From contig NC_014160.1 in assembly GCF_000092185.1 (NCBI RefSeq), positions 434,001 through 498,000 of the forward strand: a DNA stretch of 64,000 nt, in the 5' to 3' direction. The notes under the pieces were generated by a model. It had not been told where the DNA came from. It saw nothing but the letters and a program-made list of their open reading frames with translations, and did no database searches. The DNA comes from Thermosphaera aggregans DSM 11486. Lineage in GTDB: Archaea; Thermoproteota; Thermoprotei_A; Sulfolobales; Desulfurococcaceae. A program made the translations under genes and the position numbers. Of this stretch, positions 1-9,361 are shown one piece after another (the stretch's first letter is position 1; the number at the start of each line of letters is the position of its first letter).

Positions 1-748
1 TGGTTAAAACAACCCTGCCATCCTGATAGAAATCGAGTAGGTGAATAAATGACAGAACCTCCTCTGAGGCGGATGAGAATTCCATGTTTTCGAATACTTC
101 TTTCAGTTTAGAGCGGACTTTTACGTCGTGAAAGTGGAGCAGTGATTGAGCCATCGCACTGATTGAAAACGCCTCGTTGACGTGTAAGTTGCTTAAGAGT
201 TCAATCGTGAACTGAGTCGTCTTAGAAGCGTGGAGAACCGCCTTCGGGTCACCGAGCGTGAAAATTTTCTTCCCGTAGTCTCTCAGCAACTCTCTGTTGA
301 AACTTTTGACCAGGGTATAGTAGTTCTCAAGCATTAACGCTTGCCCTCTGTTTTCAATAGCACCAGGCACTACCGTTCTCACATGCTTTACCGCGTCGTA
401 AATATCATAACCTTTGAATATTAAGTACGCAGCAGTAACAAGCCCGCTCCGGCCTATGCCTCCCATGCAGTGGACAAGCACTCTGTGGGATCTCTCCAGG
501 TTTTCATCAATGAATATGCTTGTTTTCAAAAGGTCGAAGAGTTCTAAAGGATGAAAGTCGAGCGTGGGGACATGGAGGACTTGGAATCCATGGCTCTCTA
601 ATATCTCGATATATTTCTCATTAAGCGGTTGTTCATGCGGCATTGTAAGAACAATAATGGCGTCGAAAAGTCTTCTGAGATCGGCTAGTTCACCTAGGCT
701 TGGAAAAGGTGCTTGGGCAAGCTTACCCTCAATAATCCATTTATACAT
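1..748 (-). CDS. Dual-specificity / tyrosine protein phosphatase-like protein (C-terminus cut by window edge)
   Basis: The reading frame opens at an ATG at 748 and stays open to the window edge, so about 249 residues are visible and the C-terminus is missing. The cysteine phosphatase signature HCxxGxxRS is present, with the catalytic Cys near residue 94 and the phosphate-binding Arg near 100. An upstream TLDFHP segment (Asp about 64) can supply the general acid. The phosphatase core fills the first 150 residues or so, and the rest is a helical extension I do not recognise. The gene starts 10 nt after the thiL stop, so the two are probably co-transcribed. Substrate (protein or other phosphoester) is not deducible. 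Confidence 0.85.
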   Translation of the reverse strand, partial: MYKWIIEGKLAQAPFPSLGELADLRRLFDAIIVLTMPHEQPLNEKYIEILESHGFQVLHVPTLDFHPLELFDLLKTSIFIDENLERSHRVLVHCMGGIGRSGLVTAAYLIFKGYDIYDAVKHVRTVVPGAIENRGQALMLENYYTLVKSFNRELLRDYGKKIFTLGDPKAVLHASKTTQFTIELLSNLHVNEAFSISAMAQSLLHFHDVKVRSKLKEVFENMEFSSASEEVLSFIHLLDFYQDGRVVLT

Positions 749-757
749 TTCAACACC

Positions 758-1741
758 TTAGCCCCATCCTTTAAATTGATCCCATGACGCGAATTCTAAA
801 GGCTTATCGCCATAAAATACTCCCGGTTCTCCGTCTACAACTCTTCCAACCACTCTGAATGGTATGTTATAATACTCTAAGTCCTTTACGACATTATTCA
901 ACCCTTCAGGCCTGATTCCGAGGACAACTCCATATTCTTCTCCACCGCTCATTGCGGTTTTAACCACGCATTCCATACTACCTTGGCACTCATCAATTAA
1001 GCTTGGCTCGTATAATGGTGGCTGGGTAAGCAGGATCCTCGCATCACTTTCTATTGAAAGAGTTTGCAAAGTATAGCCTAATCCGTCGCTAACGTCCATT
1101 GAAGCTGTAATCCAGCGATAGTTTGATGAGATAACCACGCTTAATTCTTTGATTGCAACCGGCCTCTTAGTTCTCTCTACAACCCAATGCCGCCTTCCAG
1201 CTTCTTCAATACCTTTTATTGCTGCAAACCCCATTGCGCCGTAAATCCCCGTCACTACTATATAGTCATTTACCCTCAGCCCCTTTCGTGTGGGAGGTTT
1301 TTTAGCAGGTGTGAAACCGATGGCGGTTACGGCTATCCAAGGCTCGCTTGAACTGTTGGTGTCTCCACCGACTAACCGAATCGCGTAATAGTCTATAGCA
1401 TCCTTTACCCCCTCTGCTAGTTTCCTTAACTCTTCCAAGGGGTAACCGGGAGGCAGTCCAAGGGCTATGAGAACAGCATCTGGGAAGCCTCCTTTAGCTA
1501 TTACATCGCTGACAGACCCTGTTATAGCACACCATCCTATATCGCTTGAATCCCGCCAGGGCAACCTGAGTCTATCTATGCCGTAGCCATCAACATTGAC
1601 GATCAGCCGTGGGGCTTTCGGGAGCAAATCCTTCGCATCGTCAGGGTATGATAGTACTTCGCCTGTGGAGACACGCGTCCCCACGGTTTTAACGATTTCT
1701 TCGATAACGTTTCTTTCACCGAGCTCCGCAAGTATTGTCAT
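758..1741 (-). CDS. thiL: Thiamine-monophosphate kinase (ThiL)
   Basis: This 327-residue protein belongs to the AIR synthase/ThiL fold, which phosphorylates thiamine monophosphate to thiamine diphosphate with ATP. Family landmarks are visible: an SVSDVIAKGG segment at 76-85, the GGDTN motif at 125-129 and MDVSDG at 215-220, all part of the Mg-ATP and substrate site. Length is normal for the family. The N-terminus is somewhat shorter around the usual DD motif, which appears as PDDA near residue 33. It is divergent from the flippase gene at 1831 and is followed closely by the phosphatase gene. AIR synthase relatives such as PurM and HypE share the fold, but the motif spacing favours ThiL. Confidence 0.88.
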   Translation of the reverse strand: MTILAELGERNVIEEIVKTVGTRVSTGEVLSYPDDAKDLLPKAPRLIVNVDGYGIDRLRLPWRDSSDIGWCAITGSVSDVIAKGGFPDAVLIALGLPPGYPLEELRKLAEGVKDAIDYYAIRLVGGDTNSSSEPWIAVTAIGFTPAKKPPTRKGLRVNDYIVVTGIYGAMGFAAIKGIEEAGRRHWVVERTKRPVAIKELSVVISSNYRWITASMDVSDGLGYTLQTLSIESDARILLTQPPLYEPSLIDECQGSMECVVKTAMSGGEEYGVVLGIRPEGLNNVVKDLEYYNIPFRVVGRVVDGEPGVFYGDKPLEFASWDQFKGWG

Positions 1742-1830
1742 CTACGGATCTAGCCCTCTTATTTTAATACTTGAAGCTGTCATTATTAATCTATCAGTTT
1801 AACCCACCCCCTGTTCGCAGGGTTTGAGTG

Positions 1831-3456
1831 ATGAATGATGAACAGCTAGGGAATGTGTCTTTTCAAGCAGTGATATACGGTTTCACAACCCTGTTTCAAA
1901 TCATAATTCAAGTTTTCACAATGATGTATATTTCAAGAATCCTGGGACCCGAGCTTTATGGATTATACAACCTTTCCCTGGTTCCATTAACCTTTCTCTT
2001 AATGTTTTCCGATCTTGGCTTCAACGCCGCATTATTCAGGTACTCTTCAATAAGTCATTCGAAGAGAAATTATTGCATCATTAGGAAAGCCTTCTTTTTC
2101 AACCTTAAAATGCTTTTCGCAATCAACCTTGGATTGTCCCTGCCTCTCTTAATTTTTCCGAGCGAGCTAAGTGTTGCTTTAACCCAGAGAGGTGAAATAT
2201 CTCGGCTTGTAATGCTCACTGGTGTAACACCTCTCGCCCACGCATTATTTGGAATGTCAATCTCGATTCTTGCTGCCGTGGAGGATGCTGAGAAAAGGGC
2301 TTTTCTCCAAGTATTACAGGGTTTAGTGAGAATTGTAGCGGCTATTATACTGTTCTCCTCGGGCTACTTAGTAGAGGGGGCTGTGGCCTCGTACATTATA
2401 AGCTATATCGTCGTAGCGCTTCTCGGATTGTTTTTTGTTAAACCATTTATTTCAGGAAGAGATAAGTGTTCCCTCGAGACAAACGATTATGTGAAATTCG
2501 CAGTCAGCATGTTCATTCCAGGGCTTCTAACTGGGATTTTAAGCCGACTAGTATCTATTAAATTAGCATACGCAACGGCTCCTTTAGGTGAACTGGGTAA
2601 TTACGTTTTCGGAAACTTCAATGCTGCATCAGCCTTTTTGGGGGCTGTTTTATCAATATATGGCTCGCTCGCAACTCCGCTTCTACCATACTTATCCTAT
2701 CAATTGAGTAATGGAAACAACGCGGTGAGATCAGCGGAGAGATTAACGAACATATTTAATGCTACATTAATACCGTTGTCCGTGTTTGCACTGTTTTTCT
2801 CGGATAAGGTGATCACCATTGTCTACGGAGTCAGGTACGGTCTGGCTCCGGGTTACTTCACCTTAATGGGGATATCTCTCTTAACATTCCACATAGGGGT
2901 TGTCTACTCTACCTTATTCCAGGTAATGAATGATAAGAAAATAATAATGTTGAACGGCCTGGCAACTTTTATCTTCGGGGTTATCTTCCTCGAAATATTA
3001 TCATCCATGTTCGGAGCGTTAGGCATTGCGTTAACCGTTGGATTATACAATGTTTTCTCGCACATCTTCTACTTTGTTTATGGGAAAACTAAGTATAAGA
3101 CTAATATTGAAGCGTTGAAGGCGTTGAAAACCCTGTTTTCCACCATTATCTCGTGTCTAGTTTCATACGTTACAGTTTCAATGATAACGGGATTCATCTT
3201 AACGTTCACCATGCTTGATCCAACAGGGTTGTTTCTATTGAGAACGCTTTCATTATTGCTCGCGTTCACTATCACTCTCCAAATATACGCGTTCCTCATG
3301 GCTGTGCTAGGGGGGCTCGACGAGGTAGATATAGCTTTTATTGAGAAAATGTTTTCGAGAATAAAGTTCATAGGATGGTTTGTCGAGTATCTTGCAAGAG
3401 TTTACAAGAAAATCTACTATGCTTCCCGAGGCAAGGCTAGAAGAGAAACACTTTGA
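1831..3456 (+). CDS. Oligosaccharide flippase / polysaccharide export family protein
   Basis: This is a polytopic membrane protein of about 541 residues with roughly 12-14 hydrophobic segments. It begins with the family-typical stretch YISRILGPELYGLYNL followed by a DLGFNAA loop, as in Wzx/RfbX and archaeal AglR-type members of the MOP superfamily. Such proteins flip lipid-linked oligosaccharides across the cytoplasmic membrane for glycan or S-layer glycosylation. No glycosyltransferase gene is adjacent; the nearest is at 7370. A GTG codon directly precedes the ATG chosen here. The 3' end overlaps the convergent moeA gene by 20 nt. The exact substrate is unknown. Confidence 0.85.
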   Translation: MNDEQLGNVSFQAVIYGFTTLFQIIIQVFTMMYISRILGPELYGLYNLSLVPLTFLLMFSDLGFNAALFRYSSISHSKRNYCIIRKAFFFNLKMLFAINLGLSLPLLIFPSELSVALTQRGEISRLVMLTGVTPLAHALFGMSISILAAVEDAEKRAFLQVLQGLVRIVAAIILFSSGYLVEGAVASYIISYIVVALLGLFFVKPFISGRDKCSLETNDYVKFAVSMFIPGLLTGILSRLVSIKLAYATAPLGELGNYVFGNFNAASAFLGAVLSIYGSLATPLLPYLSYQLSNGNNAVRSAERLTNIFNATLIPLSVFALFFSDKVITIVYGVRYGLAPGYFTLMGISLLTFHIGVVYSTLFQVMNDKKIIMLNGLATFIFGVIFLEILSSMFGALGIALTVGLYNVFSHIFYFVYGKTKYKTNIEALKALKTLFSTIISCLVSYVTVSMITGFILTFTMLDPTGLFLLRTLSLLLAFTITLQIYAFLMAVLGGLDEVDIAFIEKMFSRIKFIGWFVEYLARVYKKIYYASRGKARRETL

Positions 3457-4669
3457 TAATCTCTCCTTTCTCGTAACCCTCAATATTTGAAGGTATTTCC
3501 ACATAACCTTGCGAGAAGACGAGCGAGGATAATACTCCACTACCTCTTAACATGTAGGGTTCGGCTATTAACTCGTTTTCAACGGTTTTCAACTGGACTC
3601 TCACGTATGTTTGATAGCCTACTTGGTTTGGAAGCCTTCTCGACAGTTTCGCGAAAGCCATCCGCCTGTTATAGTTCACAAGGTTAAAAGCCTTTGCAAC
3701 CGCTCTACGAAATATGACCTCGTAACCAGTCCATGCTGCAACGGGATATCCCGAAAGATGTAGGATTGGCTTACCGTTCAGCAAGGAACTGCTCGTCGGT
3801 CTTCCCGGCCTCATTTTCACCCCTCTGAACACCACCTCACCCTTCTTCTCAGCGGCATCTATCACGACATCGCTCCCGCTAACACCTGTCCCGCCCAGAG
3901 TGATAACTATATCGTTCTCAAGTACAGCCTCCTCTAGGGCTTCTGATAAAACTTCCTCATCATCCGGTAATATTCCATAGTAGTTCACCCTGTAGAATCC
4001 GTCTTGAACCAGTAATTGGGAGATTAGAGTGCCTGTTGAATCATAGTATTCGCCCTGCTTTCTGGCTATTCCTGGGCTTACGATTTCATTCCCCGTGGAT
4101 ATTATACCCACTCTCAGTTTTTCATAGACTTTAACTGTTCTCAAACCATTGCTAGCGATTATGGCAATGTGAAAAGGGTTGAGCACCGTTCCCTTCGGGA
4201 CCAATACAGAGTCTTTTGCGTAATCCTCTCCTTTCCTCGAGATGTTTCCGCCAACAGGAACTGGTTTTAAAACTAAAATCCTATCCTTATCTCTCACAAC
4301 ATCTTCTTTCATAACCACTGCGTTAGCTCCGCAGGGAATTGGGTTGCCTGTGAATACTTCAAACGCCTCCCCTTTTCCAATACATGAATTATCGTGCCTC
4401 TCTTCAACAAGCCTTAATTCAACGGGATTGTATTGAGTAGCGTAATAAGTGTCCTCGGCCACAACCGCGTAACCGTCCACAGCACTTCTATCCTGATCTG
4501 GAAAATCGAAATCAGCCTTCACATCAGAAGCCGCAATCCTTCCCAACGCTTCATCTATTCTCACAGACTCGGCTTGCAAATTTACCTTTGAAAGGATCCT
4601 TGTAAAAACCTCTATTGCTTCGTCCACTTCTATTAAATCGTATAATGTTTTCATCGGGTCAAAACCCAT
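3437..4669 (-). CDS. moeA: Molybdopterin molybdenumtransferase (MoeA)
   Basis: The 410-residue protein has the full MoeA layout. It carries an N-terminal segment with DRSAVDGYAV near residue 62, the MoeA linker with the GNxIPCGANAVV motif, and the MogA-like domain with LGGTGVSGSDV. MoeA inserts molybdenum or tungsten into adenylylated molybdopterin. Archaea of this type usually need tungsten or molybdenum pterin for aldehyde oxidoreductases. The C-terminal MoeA domain IV is present, so the length is normal. Only about 60 nt separate it from the divergent elp3 gene. A MobA-like nucleotidyltransferase at 38411 could serve the same cofactor pathway, but it is not linked. Confidence 0.93.
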   Translation of the reverse strand: MGFDPMKTLYDLIEVDEAIEVFTRILSKVNLQAESVRIDEALGRIAASDVKADFDFPDQDRSAVDGYAVVAEDTYYATQYNPVELRLVEERHDNSCIGKGEAFEVFTGNPIPCGANAVVMKEDVVRDKDRILVLKPVPVGGNISRKGEDYAKDSVLVPKGTVLNPFHIAIIASNGLRTVKVYEKLRVGIISTGNEIVSPGIARKQGEYYDSTGTLISQLLVQDGFYRVNYYGILPDDEEVLSEALEEAVLENDIVITLGGTGVSGSDVVIDAAEKKGEVVFRGVKMRPGRPTSSSLLNGKPILHLSGYPVAAWTGYEVIFRRAVAKAFNLVNYNRRMAFAKLSRRLPNQVGYQTYVRVQLKTVENELIAEPYMLRGSGVLSSLVFSQGYVEIPSNIEGYEKGEIIKVFLF

Positions 4670-4737
4670 GTTTAGATAAATAAGAATAGAATTATTAAAA
4701 TAGTGAGAAAAACCCCATTTGGAAACGGGATTTGAAG

Positions 4738-6177
4738 ATGAATGTTGAAATACTGGGGAAAGTGAGGAAGCCTTCGAGAATGCTCAGCGGTATAACCGTG
4801 GTAGCCGTCATGACCCATCCTCTTCCATGCCCAGGAAGATGCTATTATTGCCCAGGTGGAATAGAATACAACGCTCCTAAAAGCTACTTTGGCAACGAGC
4901 CGGCTGTTAGAAGAGCTCGCAGAAACAGGTTCCACCCGTTCTACCAGGTCTTCGAGAGGCTGAAGCAGTATGAAGCAATGGGTCATAGACCCAGTAAAAT
5001 AGAAGTTATTGTTATGGGAGGAACTTTCCTCGCGCTTCCCGACAGTTACAAGAGATGGTTTATTGCAAGCATATATGAGGCTTTTAACAGGTATCCCCTT
5101 AGGTATCCGCCGTGGGAGATTGATTTAGAGAACTCAATGCTCAGAAACGAGACCGCACCATTAAGGGTTATAGGCTTGACTATTGAGACGAGGCCGGATT
5201 ATGGGAAAGAGAAACATGCTGACGAGTTATTATCGTATGGGGCTACCAAGGTGGAGTTGGGTGTTCAAAGCATACACGATGATGTTCTTCAGAGAGTAAA
5301 CCGAGGTCATGGAGTTAGAGATAGTATAGAATCCACAAGGATTTTGAGGGATGCAGGTTTCAAAATATGCTATCATGTAATGCTTGGGCTTCCTGGGAGT
5401 GATTTCGACAGGGATTTAGAGATGATTAAAACCTTGTTTGAAAACCCTGACTTCCGTCCTGACATGCTTAAAATATATCCCACCGAAGTAATAGAGGGTA
5501 CAAAACTCTACGAATGGTGGAAGCAGGGCCTCTATAAACCCTACCACGACGACGAAGTCGTTGAGCTTATCAGTGAAGCGTATAAATATATCCCCGAGTA
5601 CGTCAGGGTGATGAGGATTAGAAGAGATATTCCCGCCGACGAGATAGCGGATGGAACGAGAATGGCCAATCTTAGGGAATTAGTTGAGAAAAGAGCAATG
5701 GAGAAAGGCGTTTTGATCAGAGAAATAAGGTTCCGGGAGGCGGGGCTCCAATCCTACAAGCACGGGTTATTCCCAGATGCTTCCAGGACTAGGATTAAAA
5801 GGCTCACTTACGAGGCAGGGGGTGGCGTCGAGGAATTCTTAAGCGTTGAAGATTTCGAGTCGAATATAATTATTGGTTTTTTAAGAATGAGGATACCAAG
5901 CGAGAAAGCCCATAGATGGGAAGTTGACTCGAAGACTGCCATTATAAGAGAGCTTCATGTATATGGCCCGGAAACTCCTGTTGGGGACAAGGGTTACTGG
6001 TGGCAACACGTAGGGTGGGGTAGGAAGCTTATGAGTGAGGCTGAGAGGATAGCTTCAGAAGAGTATGGGGTTAGGAAGGTCTTAGTCATTAGCGGAGTAG
6101 GCGCTAGAGAATACTATAGGAAGCTGGGCTATTTCAGACCGCCGAGTAGCCCCTACATGTGGAAAATTCTATTTTGA
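4738..6177 (+). CDS. elp3: Elp3-like tRNA uridine-34 modification enzyme (radical SAM plus GNAT)
   Basis: Elp3 uses a radical SAM centre and an acetyl-CoA-binding GNAT domain to place the carboxymethyl group on wobble U34 of tRNA. The 4Fe-4S cysteines lie in a Cx3Cx2C pattern (CPGRCYYCPGG) about 30 residues from the N-terminus. Downstream are the GGTFLALP and TIETRPD segments, and the C-terminus has a GNAT core (VGWGRKLM...AERIA). The ATG at 4738 is chosen; a TTG two codons upstream is possible. The helical N-terminal extension known from euryarchaeal Elp3 is absent, and the 60 nt gap to moeA leaves no room for it. Confidence 0.93.
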   Translation: MNVEILGKVRKPSRMLSGITVVAVMTHPLPCPGRCYYCPGGIEYNAPKSYFGNEPAVRRARRNRFHPFYQVFERLKQYEAMGHRPSKIEVIVMGGTFLALPDSYKRWFIASIYEAFNRYPLRYPPWEIDLENSMLRNETAPLRVIGLTIETRPDYGKEKHADELLSYGATKVELGVQSIHDDVLQRVNRGHGVRDSIESTRILRDAGFKICYHVMLGLPGSDFDRDLEMIKTLFENPDFRPDMLKIYPTEVIEGTKLYEWWKQGLYKPYHDDEVVELISEAYKYIPEYVRVMRIRRDIPADEIADGTRMANLRELVEKRAMEKGVLIREIRFREAGLQSYKHGLFPDASRTRIKRLTYEAGGGVEEFLSVEDFESNIIIGFLRMRIPSEKAHRWEVDSKTAIIRELHVYGPETPVGDKGYWWQHVGWGRKLMSEAERIASEEYGVRKVLVISGVGAREYYRKLGYFRPPSSPYMWKILF

Positions 6178-6179
6178 TT

Positions 6180-7337
6180 CTACAGTGCGTCCAGAATAAT
6201 GTCTTTGATAACGTCCTCGTTTACAATCAGAGGCGTTGACTTATATCTTTCCTTGATCATTTTCATGGTGTAACTGACAATACTGGGTATGTCGTCGGGT
6301 CCGAAGCCGTAATCGCTCAGCTTCCTTTCTAAGCCGAGCTTTCTTTGAAACTCCTTGACCGCAGTATATGCTTTCTCAGCATCTTCGGCCACTGGTCTTA
6401 TAGAAGGGTCTAGGTGTTTGAGTATTACGGCGGAGTCCTCGGGCACAGCTTTGTGAACGTGATATATGATTCTAGGGCCAAGAATCGCGAGACCCTCCCC
6501 GTGGGGGAGATTAGGGTTTAACCCGGAGAATGCGTGTTCCAGTGCGTGGTTTAGATGTGTTAGCGCTATGTCAATGCTTATCCCAGCAATCATGGAAGCG
6601 TATAACAATCTAGACCTGTGTTCAATGGATTTCAAGTTTTCAACGGTCTCGGGCAAGTTGTTCGCGATGATCTCAGCGGCCTCGCTTGATAGTGTTTGCA
6701 CGAACATGTTCGTGTAGGACGAGGTTGCAGATTCGTAGGCGTGGTAGAAAGCGTCGAGAGATGTGAATAATGTTTGATCTCTTGAAAGCGTCAGCGTGAA
6801 CCTTGGATCATCTATCGATACCTCGGGGTATCTAGCGGTGAAGCCTCTCTTTTCCCCCGTCTCTTCAAAAGTAAGTACCGCGTAGCGGTCTATTTCGCTA
6901 CCCGTCCCATGCGTCAGATTAACCGCTGCTAGTGGAATAGCCTTCTCGGCCCTGACGCCTTTCACAAGGTCTGAAGGGGAGAGATTACTGTTTATCAGAA
7001 GGGAGACGGTTTTCCCAACATCTATGACGCTACCTCCGCCTATTGCTATGATAGAGTCAACCCTCTCCTTCCTGAAAAGTTCCGCGCACGATACAGCTTG
7101 GGATGCAGAGGGGTTAGGGGTTACATCATTGAAGGGAACGTAAACAATGTTATGGGTTGTTAATATTTCAAGCACTTCTTGAAGAGCTCCCGAAGTTTTC
7201 GCCGCACTCCTGCTCATCACTAGCCCTATTATTTGCTTACCTCGAACCCAAGCCTCCAGGTCTGCTATGGATTTTTCTCCAAAGAATAGGGTCGCGTCAG
7301 CGTATCTGAGTTTAAACTTTTTCAGAGGCGTAACCAT
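6180..7337 (-). CDS. Iron-containing (family III) alcohol dehydrogenase
   Basis: This 385-residue protein is of the Fe-ADH/glycerol dehydrogenase-like superfamily. The GGGSVIDVGK motif near residue 100 binds NAD(P), and THGTGSE follows. The C-terminal half carries the metal ligands: an Asp followed by the pattern HxxxHA-H and HGEG, seen in HLNHALEHAFSG and NLPHGEGLAI. It would oxidise alcohols or reduce aldehydes in the cytoplasm; the physiological substrate is not evident. It is convergent with elp3, with only 2 nt between the stop codons, and is followed on its other side by the glycosyltransferase gene. Confidence 0.92.
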   Translation of the reverse strand: MVTPLKKFKLRYADATLFFGEKSIADLEAWVRGKQIIGLVMSRSAAKTSGALQEVLEILTTHNIVYVPFNDVTPNPSASQAVSCAELFRKERVDSIIAIGGGSVIDVGKTVSLLINSNLSPSDLVKGVRAEKAIPLAAVNLTHGTGSEIDRYAVLTFEETGEKRGFTARYPEVSIDDPRFTLTLSRDQTLFTSLDAFYHAYESATSSYTNMFVQTLSSEAAEIIANNLPETVENLKSIEHRSRLLYASMIAGISIDIALTHLNHALEHAFSGLNPNLPHGEGLAILGPRIIYHVHKAVPEDSAVILKHLDPSIRPVAEDAEKAYTAVKEFQRKLGLERKLSDYGFGPDDIPSIVSYTMKMIKERYKSTPLIVNEDVIKDIILDAL

Positions 7338-7369
7338 TTTAGAACCCTCCTTAAGTCAATAATGTCTTA

Positions 7370-8479
7370 CTAGTTTTTATCAATAACTATGAAATCGTTC
7401 ACGCTAATTAACCCGTAAACTCTCGAAGAAGCTTCTATGAAGCCGAAAAACGGGATGAGAAGGAGCATGTATGGTTTTCTAGACCTGTAAACTCCATAAG
7501 CGTAGGAGCCCAGGTAGTACAGGCTTCCAGGTATCAACATCCATATTAGGCCCACGTACGCTAGTAATGGTCCAATTAGGAGGGTTGAAGCAAAGTTGAA
7601 GCTCCATATTACGCTGCGGAATCCCACTATCAGTTTCATAGGGAGCGGGCTGTATTTTATATCCGATAACATTCCTTTGAACCATCTGCCACGCTGTTTC
7701 ACTAGATCTCTCAAGCTGTTCGGGCTCTTAATTGACACCCTGGTCTCGGATTGCCATGTTTTATAACCTCTTTTAATTAGTTCTGTAGCGAATCTGAAAT
7801 CCTCTGTTATGGACTTGAACGCGAATCCTATTTCCTTGAGGACTTTTCCCTTAACTATCAATAACTCTCCGTGGAGTCCTAGCAGGGGGCGTGAAACCAG
7901 CCCGGTGAAAAACCTGTATAGTGTTAAATCATCAACATACCTTATCCAGTCCATAACGTAGGCTATTTTGCTCCTCCCCGGCCTAGGCAATAATATGCCG
8001 TTGCCCGCTACAAAACCCTTTTCCTCATAATAGGGTATCTCGTAAAGGAAGGTATCGTCGAGGATTAAATTGTCGTCATCAATGAACACGTACCATTTCC
8101 CATCATCCACGTGGTTTTCGATAAAGTAGTTTAAGGCACGCCCCTTCCCCACAAGGTCTCTCCGGTAGGAGGATGGGACGATTATGAGGTTTAGGGATTT
8201 GATTGATTTTAAAGTATTGGTTAAAGGCGCACCTTCATCTATAACTACTGTGAGTTTCCCAAACTTCTTCAAATGGTATCTCACTACTTCGAGGAGGCTG
8301 TTTTTAACTCTTTCATCAGCTTTCGAGACTACTACTATCTCGTAATTGGCCGACTTTAGCAAGCTTTTCCGCGGCTTGTATATGAAGTATGCGACACCCC
8401 CTGCCACCGCTATGGAGACGTAGACTAGCCATAAACCCGCTACTACCTTGACAACACTGTCCAGTGGTTCAGACCACAC
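7370..8479 (-). CDS. Membrane-anchored family 2 glycosyltransferase
   Basis: The GTG-started protein of 369 residues has one N-terminal membrane helix (about residues 12-33), a GT-A catalytic domain and two or three C-terminal helices. The nucleotide-sugar and metal site is visible as FIDDDN. Further on are a GxxLxxRPG region and the acceptor-side motif ending in QRGRWFKG, similar to the Q/RxxRW of processive GT2 enzymes. It probably transfers sugars to a lipid or surface polymer on the cytoplasmic face of the membrane. It shares orientation with the dehydrogenase downstream, but the products give no obvious link. Confidence 0.88.
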   Translation of the reverse strand: MWSEPLDSVVKVVAGLWLVYVSIAVAGGVAYFIYKPRKSLLKSANYEIVVVSKADERVKNSLLEVVRYHLKKFGKLTVVIDEGAPLTNTLKSIKSLNLIIVPSSYRRDLVGKGRALNYFIENHVDDGKWYVFIDDDNLILDDTFLYEIPYYEEKGFVAGNGILLPRPGRSKIAYVMDWIRYVDDLTLYRFFTGLVSRPLLGLHGELLIVKGKVLKEIGFAFKSITEDFRFATELIKRGYKTWQSETRVSIKSPNSLRDLVKQRGRWFKGMLSDIKYSPLPMKLIVGFRSVIWSFNFASTLLIGPLLAYVGLIWMLIPGSLYYLGSYAYGVYRSRKPYMLLLIPFFGFIEASSRVYGLISVNDFIVIDKN

Positions 8480-8588
8480 TTTAACGTCATCTCTGCATCA
8501 CAGGTTTTCAGAGTAATCACTAAGCTAATTATAATAATGACGAATTAGTTTAAAACCATGACTAGTGTTGAGAAGGGCGAGAGACGCG

Positions 8589-9251
8589 TCAGCCCCTAAT
8601 CCAGGCCAGGAGGCTTCTAGAACTGTCTACAACTATCCCTGTTTCAAGGAGTTTCTCCGAGAAAATCCTTATTCCTTCGTTTTTAACAGGGTGTTTAACG
8701 ATTTGCGACACAACCCTGCCACTTCTTCTCGTAACTCTCACAATAATTTTAACGACATGGTGGTGCATGCTCCCTCCCTCGGGCATGAAGTAGCCGTATT
8801 TTGAAACAGTGTTGAAAATTACTACCTGGTTGAACGCGGATATTTTCGATAAAAGCCCCGTTACCCTGGTCGCCTCATAGTATTTCGAAGGATCTTTGGG
8901 CAGGTAGTTGTAAGGGAATGCTAAAACTACCACAGAGTCTTTTTCAGCGGCAAGATCCTCTAGGATTTTCACAGTATCGTTTAACCTAAAGGATCTGGAA
9001 ACCATTATATTATCCATCCTGCACTCGAACGTTCTACACAGCCTCACGAGGAGGGGAGTGTTAAGCCCGCCAAACTCCACGTTGTGAACCAGGTAGACCC
9101 TGTTCGAAGAGCTTCGCGAGGTAACAGTGTAGTGGATCAGTGAGAAAAGGACTGAAGGGTCACCGTAAAACTCGATACTCCAGTGTTTCTCAACAGGGCT
9201 TATCAACTCATCCAAGGGCTTGAAGCCTGTTACTCTCATCTCATCATCCAA
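8589..9251 (-). CDS. RecA/RadA-like ATPase relative lacking a Walker A motif
   Basis: The 220-residue protein starts at TTG 9251 (or ATG 9239). Its beginning reads like a RadA core: FKPLDELISP then SIEFYGDP, matching the LDELLGGG...EFYGEPGSGKT entry of RadA/RadB. The P-loop itself is replaced by SVLFSLIHYT, so no GxxxxGKT is present. A Walker-B-like hydrophobic strand (DSVVVLAFPYNYLP) and a later NTVSKYG strand fit the rest of a RecA core. It should therefore not hydrolyse ATP. It is divergent from a small gene and polB2. By analogy it may be an ImuA/SulA-like accessory factor for a damage polymerase, which is inference. Confidence 0.7.
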   Translation of the reverse strand: MDDEMRVTGFKPLDELISPVEKHWSIEFYGDPSVLFSLIHYTVTSRSSSNRVYLVHNVEFGGLNTPLLVRLCRTFECRMDNIMVSRSFRLNDTVKILEDLAAEKDSVVVLAFPYNYLPKDPSKYYEATRVTGLLSKISAFNQVVIFNTVSKYGYFMPEGGSMHHHVVKIIVRVTRRSGRVVSQIVKHPVKNEGIRIFSEKLLETGIVVDSSRSLLAWIRG

Positions 9252-9361
9252 TAAGTATTTGATGCGTAAACGCGGGGAGGGGTTGCCGAAACTATTTCAG
9301 CGGTTTTCCGCGGGCCCAGCTGTTTAAACATTCAACCAAGGGATTTCTAAAAAGGGGTTTA

